Assembly (NCBI GenBank): GCA_002081555.1
Contig: MZNV01002284.1
Span: 1-22,399 of the forward strand
Direction: 5' to 3'
Source of the DNA: Protostelium mycophagum
Lineage: Eukaryota; Evosea; Variosea; Protosteliida; Protosteliaceae
Length of the DNA stretch: 22,399 nucleotides
Under the pieces are notes generated by a model. It was not told the DNA's origin. It did no database searches and saw only the letters and a list, made by a program, of their open reading frames with translations. The translations under genes and the position numbers were made by a program. How positions within the stretch are numbered: position 1 is the first letter of the stretch; each line of letters begins with the position of its first letter. Positions 9,089 through 17,308 of the stretch are shown piece after piece.

Positions 9089-12000
9089 TCATTTTCCCGT
9101 CATATCACTTATATCTATATTGTTATAGGAGAAATTCGGCAGTGGTTTCAGATTGATGTTTTCCACCTGTGAAATGTCAATCTCGCAAAGCGCCACAACT
9201 TTATATTTCTAATGATCAAGTACATCACGTACAAAGATATGTTATATGTTTGCAATTTTTTTCTTTTCACGTTAAGAATCAATAAAACGGTACCTGAGGA
9301 GCGTCTTTAAACTGCATGCTGGCCATCATCCACTGTGAGTTATTCGTAAACTCCTTCGTATTTTCAAAATGAGAATGATCCGCATCCCCGGAAAGGTTCG
9401 GTACGAAGGGTGGTGTCATGCTCTCCAAATCTTTCCAGTCAAATCCCTCGAAAAATTCTAATTTCTTAAAGTCCGAAAGGCCGCCTCTGCCGATCCTTTG
9501 TTCTGGCTCACAGATCAACCTGTTTATTTCAGTATTTAAAGTATTTAAGTTGGAAAGATGTAGTTGTAGATGTGCCGACTTACGCATTGATCAGTTGTCG
9601 GGCGGGAGGGCCTAAATCGGCTTCAGATAATTGTGAGAAGGCATCGGATAAACATGTTTTGTAGTTCATCACCGCGTCAAAAATTTCCTCTGGACAATCT
9701 CCATCAAAAGGGGGCACCCCTACGATCAATTCTACAACGGTCAGAATAATTGGGACGTCTTTGGAGGAATATTCACCGAAAAATACGACCCCAAGTGACC
9801 AGAAATCAATTGTGGAGTCATATCCTTGTCCTCTTAATACCTCTGTATCATTTTCAGATTACTTTTCGTACATCTACAACGGTGTAGATGTATAATTTAT
9901 TTCGAAGAAAGTTTCTCGTTATGATCCGGGTAAGATGTTTGATGAGATGTAGGATATGATATCTTACCCACAGCCATATAGTGGGGGGAACCTACTACGG
10001 ATAATTTTCTATTTGACAGTTGGAGTCGCTTCATTCCAGGAATGAGTATGAAATTTTCTGGAAGTTTCACAGATTTTCTGGGCTCTGATGCCATTGAAGA
10101 AAAATGCCTCCAAGAGTCCTGAATTTTCTCAGAATTTTCGTGTAAAATATTGTGTTGTAGACTGACCGTTAATTTTTTTTCGCGCTCTCTGAGACCATTT
10201 TTAGAAAGTCCAAAATCTGCCATCCGGAGTTGCCCGTTTTTCGCAATCAAAAAATTCTCCGGCTTCAGGTCTCTGTGCGTAAACCCCAAGCTGTGGAGTT
10301 CTAGAATGGACATCAGAATATGTGCAAAGTAGATTCGGGCATCCGATTCTGAGAATCTACAACGGTCAAATTCGAATTTTCGGTAGAAAATTCGAAGAAA
10401 TTTCACCTCGTTTCTGCGGTCATTAATCCTCTCAAGTCACCTCCTGGCATATAATCCTATTACGTATCAGAATTTTCTCAGAAAATTCGACTCTAACTTT
10501 TCAACTTGAAAATGATGGAAATAATTACCATGACTAAATATAGATATTTGTGGTCTTGGAATGAATACTTCAATTTGACAAGCCAAGAGGATTGACTGTT
10601 ATCAGCCAACACCTATGTTGTCTCAGCAAGTGGCAGTGCTATTTTTAGAACATTTGTTCATAAGAATTCAAACCTGTCGCTCGTTCTCTACAGAGCCGGT
10701 CTTATCTCCTGTTTCTACAAAACTTCTTTTCATTCTTTTCATCGCCATCACCTCCCTATCCGATTTCAATGTTCAAATTCGAATTTTACCGCCAAAAACG
10801 AATTTTCGTCGTTTTTCGCGAAAAATAAAAACTGACCCAGTCTTTTTGTGTCGGCTGAGAAATACATCCCCGAAACCGCCCCGACCGATTCGCGCCAAAA
10901 TCTGAAAGTCTGAAGCCCCCATCCTTGACCTCCTCTTTCTTAGTCTGTTGGTCTCCTCCTCAAAAAATTGTTCCCTCATCTTCAGCAGATTTTCGCCTTC
11001 CGCTCGTTTCAACATCCTTCTGTACCTATCATCATGTCAAACTACACTCGGATATTCGTTCTTTTGGCGGGAAATATCTACAACGATGTAAACGCACCTC
11101 TCCTCCCTCGACTCGACGTATTGAAACATATTCCAGTAATATTCCCAGAAGAAATGCCTTGTGGCTAATACTTTTGCTTGTGTCTCTGGTGATGGATCTC
11201 CTTCTTCATCTGAATCATCATCCGGTACCATCACTTTATTCCGATATGACAGTTTCAGTTCTGAATTCGTCTCTACAATCATTTATTCTCTTATTGTGGT
11301 AAATATTCGTAATTATTCAACATTAAAAATTGTCTGCGGCTGTGCCCTGAAGAATGAACAGTGAACTGCAGTCTGATGGCACAGAAGTCAGGCACGAAAA
11401 GGTTATTAACAACACATAGATATCTTCGAAATCTCCAGCAAAATAGAAAGTGATTTCTTACTGCCAAATCCTCGAGTGCGTGCCACGGGCGAGAATGGAG
11501 GGAGATCTACTGCTTCAAATGTCCCCGTAGAATTTAAGAGTGTCGGTTGCTTCTCTAAAGCTGTGTGTGGTGACCCAGGGTTTGACCCGGAGAATGAGCC
11601 ACTTCCAGTAGATCCGCGGAGATCTCCAATTTTCGTCTGGAAAATCAGATTTCCTCCAACTTTTATAAAAAATTGAAGATGAATTTTCTCTGAAATTTCT
11701 CTCGATTTGATGACGTCATCACCTTCATGATGTTACTTTTGGAGTCTGTTCTCTGGAACTGTGACCTGACAGAGTCTTTCAATTTCGATATACCCTCCCT
11801 TGTTCTCGTCAGGAAATTCCTCCCCCTCTCTTTTGATACTATATTTATCCCGTCAAGAGAGTTTCGCGCAGTCTCCAAGTCGTCTGTTCTGGGAACAGTT
11901 AATTGATATCTACAACGAGGCAGTTGACATTTACGTGTCTACAACGAACAAAACGTGTGTAGAACAATATCAGTGAAAAAATAAATATTCTTGAAATAAA

Positions 12001-12955
12001 TCTGATTAATGTAATAAAAATATAATAAACTGACATTTCGACAACAGAGCTCGTTCTGCTAGAAATAGAAATTTTTCTATTTATCATTGGGGATATGCTC
12101 CCACTATGATCTGAAAAAGATACCTGTGGATTTCAGAGACAAGTCATCGAAATTTCACACACCTCACTATCCTCTAAATCGTCTGTGCTGGGTAGGTCTG
12201 CAGATCTATACGGTATTGCCTCTATCTCACTATCTCGATCCTGAAGACACTCAATATTATCCATTTGGGAGATGATTAAAACAGCAGAAAAGAAGAAGAG
12301 GATATTAGACCTTATCGTGTGTACTCTTCCTTGTAAGAGTGGTGCCGGAGGAGGTTGATCCAGATCTGGATCTCTTGGACAGATTATTCATCTCCATCTG
12401 ACAGAGAGCATCAAGACCCGAATTATTCGCCAATCTTAAATATCTATCCGCTCTCAACTCCCCACCATCCTTCACCTCATCATTATAAAAATTTCGTGAA
12501 GAGAGGTACGTACCGAGTGGAATAGAGGCAGGTCTCTTCCTGGTGAGTCGGTGATGGAAGGCGAACCATCTCCTCTTGGTGATCTTCTGAAATAATCCCG
12601 TGTTCCCCCAGAGAAATCAGGTGCCCAGTTTTCTGTTTGAATTGATACCTATAGACCTGATCAACAACGCTTGGCTGACATTAAATCACGACACAAACAA
12701 AACTGAAGCCATGATGAGATTTGGGCACATTTTACCTTTGGATTTGAAGGGCCTTCTGCCATATTGATCTTCTTATCGTCTATTGTAGGAAGGATCATGC
12801 TCGAACTGTGTCTCGACTGGGTCAGTGGAGAGGTGGGATCGGCATGAGTATCATCTTCTGGCGTTTCAAATGTAATCGTGCAGGGGTTGTCACTCTATCA
12901 GTGTTGTCAATATCTTCTTTTCTTTGATTCAGACGGTGTGCTAAACACTCACCAT
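9089..12955 (-). CDS. Dbf2/Sid2-like NDR-family AGC protein kinase, roughly 780 aa
   Basis: About 19 exons in phase. The N-terminal 350 or so residues are Ser/Thr-rich and disordered. Then comes the MOB-binding N-terminal segment (HFFWEYYWNMFQYVESREERYRRMLKRAEG and onward, NRLRKRRSRMGASDF). Kinase motifs are ARIGRGGFGDVFLSR, VMAMKRMKRSF (catalytic Lys), SFQDHKYLYLVMDYMPGGD, LGFTHRDLKPENFLI, MADFGLSK, T-loop LSVVGSPHYMAVEVL, YDSTIDFWSLGVVFFE and PPFDGD. After the domain come MTPPFVPNLSGDAD and a C-terminal NFSY that aligns with the NDR hydrophobic-motif phosphosite. LGxTHRDLKPENFLI and SVVGSPxYMAxEVL are typical of yeast Dbf2/Dbf20 and fission-yeast Sid2, kinases of the mitotic-exit/septation network activated by Mob1 and Ste20-like kinases. 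An insert of about 50 residues lies between DFG and the T-loop, as in NDR kinases. Start 12955 gives an exon ending exactly after ATG; an upstream start cannot be excluded. Confidence 0.9.
9869..9892. repeat. Perfect 24-bp palindromic hairpin in a kinase intron
   Basis: Arms TACATCTACA and TGTAGATGTA are perfectly complementary around the loop ACGG. The site lies inside an intron of the Dbf2-like gene, between the exons encoding PHYMAVE and VLRGQGYDS. It is the fullest form of the ATCTACAACGNTGTAGAT pattern seen in partial form elsewhere. Confidence 0.92.
10371..10396. repeat. Inverted repeat (11-bp arms) within a short kinase intron
   Basis: TTCGAATTTTC and GAAAATTCGAA flank the loop GGTA. 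On the coding (minus) strand the hairpin lies between the 5' splice site GTGAAA and the TGACCGTTGTAG acceptor of a 50-nt intron. Folding would bring the donor and the branch region together. Confidence 0.9.
10470..10488. repeat. Inverted repeat (8-bp arms) in the neighbouring kinase intron
   Basis: GAATTTTC and GAAAATTC flank TCA, inside the intron before the exon encoding DYMPGGD. It uses the same GAATTTTC/GAAAATTC arm as the repeat at 10371-10396. A direct-repeat version of the arm is at 10121-10139 in another intron of the gene. Confidence 0.85.
11708..11721. promoter_or_regulatory. CRE-like palindrome in an intron (copy 1 of 3)
   Basis: TGATGACGTCATCA is a perfect 14-bp palindrome containing the TGACGTCA core bound by CREB/ATF-type bZIP factors. 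It overlaps the start (gtgatgacg) of a Dbf2-like-gene intron on the minus strand. Its function is unknown. Confidence 0.6.
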
Positions 12956-13512
12956 TTGGACATCCCTCTCTTCTCTGATCTGTGTCCAGCAAAACAGAAG
13001 CTGCGACAAACACGGCGACCTCCGACCGTTTCGGAATTTTTCTCCTTGACAACAAACCACGAAAAACCCACTCAAGTTCAGACTGGAGGACTCCCTATCA
13101 AATCATCTATTAATCTTTCTGTGTACAGAGGAGAAAACACAAAGTCGGGTCCTCGTCAGCGTCTATTTATGGGGTTGACAGATACGACTCTTAATATGTT
13201 CATTAAACCATAGTAGTAGGCCCCCAAAGAGAGTAAGAATGTTCCTCTACTTCCTCTTCATTTTGAGCACATTTTAGATGCTGGCTCTAGAATTGCGCTC
13301 CTTCATGGAGGAAGCTGGTGTCATTTTACATAATAGAAATAATATCTCAACGGAACGTCTACAACAATAAGGTCCCAAAATATTGTGCAATTCCTCGAAT
13401 GCTTCGGCGAACGGTGACACTGGGCCGTCAGACTCTCACAATCAGCCGCTGTGCTCAACAACGACTCGCCCTCTTAACACAGATCCGGATCAATCACCTA
13501 TTCACCTATAAG
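12956..13512. promoter_or_regulatory. Divergent intergenic region between the Dbf2-like kinase and the glycosylase-like gene
   Basis: This 557-bp gap lies between divergent genes. The part next to the kinase probably holds its 5' UTR exon. The last 114 bp (13399-13512) form an open, in-frame, acid-free and Arg-rich extension of the glycosylase-like gene that could encode a mitochondrial leader. A 111-codon plus-strand frame at 12878-13213 overlaps the kinase 5' exons and looks non-coding. Confidence 0.5.
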
Positions 13513-14866
13513 ATGGATAAGTTTGTTACAAAAACAAAGAGGAAAATAGAAGCAGATCCAGCGATAGAAAATGGAAAGGAAGAGGTTGCCTCTCCGAAGA
13601 AGGCAAAGTGGGAACACCTGAGAGAAATATGAATAAGATCTGATTATATCAGATCGGATGTTGAAGAGGAGCAGAGAGAGGTCTCTGAGTGGTTAAAGAT
13701 ACCAGTTGAGACCTTAAAGACGGATCAAGAATATGAAGATTACTTCACCAAATTGGCCAACTTCCTATTAAACAATGTCGTTCTTCGCATCAACAAACAA
13801 CCTCACAGGTCACTTGAAGTCATCTCTCTTGACCTGAAATGTCTCAGATTGCTCGAAATCGAATTTTATTTCACGAATGATGAGGAGACTGACGGAGTCC
13901 TCGTTCATCACGATCCCTTCACACATTGTGATAAGTTACAACAACAGAGTGGTATCTGGTACTTCCATAAGACCGGAAATTCATACCGTGGCGGGTGAGC
14001 TTCTCTCGTCTTTCATCATCACCATCTTCGCTCTGTATACATATCTGATCTATTTATAGATCGTACAAGGGGATAGATATAGCCATAGGGAGGGGAGCAG
14101 GAAGAGCAGGAGGGATATTGATAAGAAGTCTACAATCATTGTCTGATGGAAGAGTGGTCTGTGGTCCCAGTAAGACAGTGGACCATATTATAGAGGTATT
14201 ACCTCTTCATTTTTGCGTTATAGATGTATAGCCTGTTTTTTACGTTTGGTGACGTGTCATTCTGACGTTGATTCAGGTCTGCAAAGTAGACGGAATAAAG
14301 ACACTTGTCGACGAGAACATGAACGGAGACATATCCGCACTCCCCCATGAGGGTGCAATCTTGTTCTTGGAACCGAGTGACAGTTTTGACAAGACCACTA
14401 TGTACAGATCTGGAAGAGTGGGTCTACACATGACCAAAAAAAGTATGTCTTCGTCATCAAATCATGCAAACAAAATGAACTCATGTCTATCAGCTGACCC
14501 ACAGAGACAGAAGGAATATGTCTTTAAGCATTACAGATATTTTGTAGAGCCGAAAAAAATCACAAAAGGTCGGTACAAAGATCTATGCAAAGTTGATTTT
14601 GTGAAGGAAATCATTATGCGACCATCGCGTTGTTATACAAAGGCCACACAGTCAACCAAATCGCAGCCATCTTGCCCACAAGAGGTGAATTCCACGAGAT
14701 TTCTTCGGAATTTCGCTGACAAAACACAGCCTCTGCGATCGAGAAGTACAAGGAGAATTTCGAGGAAGGGAAGAAGATGTCAGAGGACAAATTTTTGACT
14801 GTAAAGATGACCGATTATCAAGTCTGTCAAGCTTATGGATCTCTGCACAACCTCTTGACTTGGTGA
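13513..14866 (+). CDS. Conserved protein, distant 3-methyladenine DNA glycosylase-like fold, 329 aa
   Basis: Eight exons (13513-13607, 13653-13808, 13848-13994, 14060-14195, 14277-14442, 14494-14568, 14607-14684, 14730-14866) give 330 codons with consistent phases. The N-terminus is basic and NLS-like (MDKFVTKTKRK, PKKAK). The body reads FLLNNVVLRINKQPHRLLEIEFYFTND, HHDPFTHCDKLQQQSGIWYFHKTG, YRGGSYKGIDIAIG, GGILIRSLQSLSDGRVVCGPSKTVDHII, then ALPHEGAILFLEP and GRVGLHMTKK. GILIRS followed by G-VVCGPS resembles VLIRALEP and CSGP of alkyladenine DNA glycosylases (MPG/AAG). The WYFHKTG-Y-GG-YKGIDIA block matches a fungal/protist family that I remember as uncharacterised. I see no clear equivalent of the MPG catalytic glutamate motif, so enzymatic activity is not claimed. 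An in-frame ATG at 13399 would add 38 residues. Confidence 0.75.
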
Positions 14867-14989
14867 CCCAAAACAAAAATAAATAATTCAATTTTCTTCC
14901 GGAAATCGAGTTGTAGATGGCGATGTCAGTTTGACCGATGGTATCAGTTTCACACAGGAACAGCAGTGCCACAAAGTCAGAGAAGACAG
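14867..14989 (+). other. Short intergenic spacer with a possible 5' UTR intron acceptor
   Basis: This 123-bp gap lies between two plus-strand genes. It contains GTTGTAG at 14910-14916, the heptamer found at many intron 3' ends in this window, so an untranslated leader exon may start here. The evidence is weak. Confidence 0.3.
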
Positions 14990-16398
14990 ATGACCTCGAC
15001 AGAAGATGATTGTATTGTCTTGTGGGTGAGCACACCAAGTATTTGATCAATGATATGATACCAAATCATGGATTGGTATTTCTGATTTGCCAGTTTGATC
15101 AACCTTCTTGACAAAACATAGGTGAACAGTATTCTCAGCAATCCCGAACAACACATCAACTGTCTATTGGATCTTTTAGACTGCAACATTCTGAGTGCCA
15201 TACTCGAGCGTCTGTGAGTGTTCTTCTTTCCGGTACCTTCTTTATTTTCCCGCCAGAAATCAAGTTGAAAATTAGTTTCGCAGTTTGATCGAAAATCGCC
15301 CTGCCCTTCTTGATCAAATCGGCGCGGAACCGGCAGAGTTGAACCCACCCATTTTCTGTGCCGCTTTAGAGGACATCACAAAGCAAGGAGAACCTTTCTC
15401 ACAGAATCTGCCATCGTTCTTGAACTCTGACGACGATACTTTGAACTTGAGAAGGTAATTTAGTTCAGTTGGGCAAATGTCCGTGTTGATTTGATCTTAG
15501 ATTGGGCGTCATTGTCTTGATCTGTTGCCTCCAATCTAATCAGAGAGAACATTTTCTAGAACATTTAAAGAGCTTGAGGTGATAATTTCTTTCGTGAATC
15601 AAAGTAAAGAACATCAGGCCAGAAACCATACAGCAATTAAGAATGGAGATCATTGAGGCTGGGTCGAATTCAAATCTGATACCAAAGAACACAAAGGGAA
15701 AGGTGCCAAGGTTAGTTCACGCATCAAATAGTGTGTTACCCCTGCACAGTCTGTCTTGCACAATACATCTGGCAGAGCCATCATCATAAATCCCAAAACC
15801 TCTTTAACCGAATCCACGTTTTAATTAGCGTAGATTAAATTAATAATTCTACAGGCTAAGTATGGATAAAGTAACACAAAATAGTCCACAAAACAGTCCA
15901 AAAGCAGAGTCTTCTGATGACAAAATTCAAGTGGAGGACGCAGAACACCAACAGACAATCCAATCGGTAAGAGCCTCATTTTTCAATCCAAAAATTTCCT
16001 CGATGTAGACCATCAAAAAATCTGTTGACGCGTTGTAGTTGGCCAAAGAGTTGCTTGAAAACCCGGAGTTGACAGACGAAAGGGTAGATTCAATTGAATC
16101 GGAGTTATTCGATTTAGAGATGAAAATTGAGGCTGAATCCATTACCGAAATGTAAGATTAATTTCTTTTGGAATTTTTGAGATATGGTTAACCGTTGTAG
16201 ACAAAGCCCCAGATTCCAGGAAATCGCCCAAATTGATGATGTGAGTATTTCGTCCACCTCCTTCACTGTATATTCTTTCCGATTATGATTTGCGGCAAGG
16301 CCGCAACAGTGGCACACAAATTTATACAAGTCGCATCCTTGAGATGCACGCGCAGCCTTCCGAATACATTTTTGTACCGAATGTTATTGTCGTTGTGA
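14990..16398 (+). CDS. Helical protein with NuMA/HOOK-like N-terminal domain, about 277 aa
   Basis: Nine exons join in phase: 14990-15025, 15122-15213, 15284-15454, 15501-15578, 15618-15710, 15855-15966, 16039-16151, 16201-16240, 16300-16398. The N-terminus (CIVLWVNSILSNPEQHINCL, then LLDCNILSAILERL) resembles the LLSWVNSL...LQDCSIFIKIIDRI start of NuMA and the HOOK-type calponin-homology fold. The later helix NLRRLGVIVLICCLQSNQRE, followed by FLEHLKSL, fits the last helices of such domains (LGCAVNCEQKQEYI in HOOK). A Ser/Gln/Pro-rich linker follows, then a predicted helix, LAKELLENPELTDERVDSIESELFDLE. HOOK/NuMA proteins link dynein to cargo or spindle poles; that role here is inference. No long coiled coil follows, unlike true family members. 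The last exon is tentative, because the reading after IAQIDD depends on a weak acceptor at 16299. Two introns end in the composite 3' motif. Confidence 0.6.
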
Positions 16399-16446
16399 AT
16401 TCTTCTGAGAGATTAGCAAACGAGAGGTATTTTGATCAGAAAGAAT

Positions 16447-16922
16447 ATGGGCTCTCTTGCCGCACAGTTCACGCCGGAGTTACCGGAGATTAATAACGGT
16501 ATGATGTTCATAAACACTCCCACAACGGAGAGGAAAAGGCGCCCAGAAGGTCAGAATTTTCAAAGAACTTTCGGAAATTTCATTTGATTTTCGAATAAAA
16601 TAAGTTGTACTGAAATTTCAAGGAAATTCAACGATGAAGATCAGTAATATTTACACACCGGACAGTCCTGACGTTCCAATGACGAAGAACACATTCATGA
16701 AGGTAAGCGTTGTAGTTGGTCTGCGGTGATATACATCAGAACCTCTTTAACATGTTGGAATCGTATGCCAAGTCTGTCATTGAAGTTGACACATCGTAGG
16801 ACTTGACGGTACCCTTCTTCTTCTTCTTTGTGGGATTGTTGTTCTTCATTCTCTTCAGTTCATTGCACAAGATGCTGAGGAATCACGCCAATAACATGTG
16901 GACTGGCCTGCAACCACACTGA
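16447..16922 (+). CDS. Small tail-anchored membrane protein, 101 aa
   Basis: Three exons (16447-16549, 16623-16702, 16800-16922) give 102 codons in phase. The start is MGSLAAQFTPELPEINNG, followed by a polar Pro/Thr-rich segment (TPTTERKRRPEGN, YTPDSPDVPMTKN). One strongly hydrophobic, Phe-rich helix of about 20 residues follows (VPFFFFFVGLLFFILFSSL), then a short basic tail (HKMLRNHANN). This architecture fits a C-terminally anchored ER or other endomembrane protein with the N-terminus in the cytosol. I recognise no family. It starts only 48 bp after the tentative stop of the preceding gene, so one transcript carrying both frames, or a different final exon upstream, is possible. The intron at 16703-16799 ends TGACACATCGTAG. 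Confidence 0.65.
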
Positions 16923-17308
16923 AATAAATGAAATCTGTATTCTTCTGCGGCAATTTGTTATCTTTGTCACTGAACGTTTCATTTGGGCAGAAGCGCTGAC
17001 ACAAATGAAACCAGTGAAGGGATCTTGAAAAATGAAGAAATGGGCTGAACACCAATACTGAGATGACATCTGGAGATCCGAAGAGAATAGGACACAAACA
17101 TATGCTGATGTACAGATCACAAAAGAACAACTTGAGTGCCTCTGTAATTGTGCAGATGTTGCCATTTGGTTCTATTTATAAATCGATCTCATTTCTTCTC
17201 AATTTCGAAGATTAAAATAAAAATTCCGAATGTTTCCAAGGTTACGGGCAAACTGACGACAACCACAAGGGCGGCCGAAAATCTCACTTCTCGGCTTGCC
17301 AGTGCTCG
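16923..17308. promoter_or_regulatory. Intergenic region upstream of the beta-helix receptor gene
   Basis: This 386-bp gap separates two plus-strand genes. Two overlapping minus-strand frames of 91-101 codons (16855-17165) fill part of it but have no domain and overlap the preceding coding exon. They are treated as chance. The segment near 17165-17250 is A/T-rich and may be the promoter. Confidence 0.4.

Noticed and set aside
12878-13213. 111-codon plus-strand frame upstream of the glycosylase-like gene
   Set aside because: It runs antisense to the first exons of the Dbf2-like kinase and has no recognisable features.
16855-17165. Two overlapping minus-strand frames (91 and 101 codons) with hydrophobic stretches
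   Set aside because: They overlap each other and the last exon of the tail-anchored gene, show no domain, and two competing frames suggest chance.
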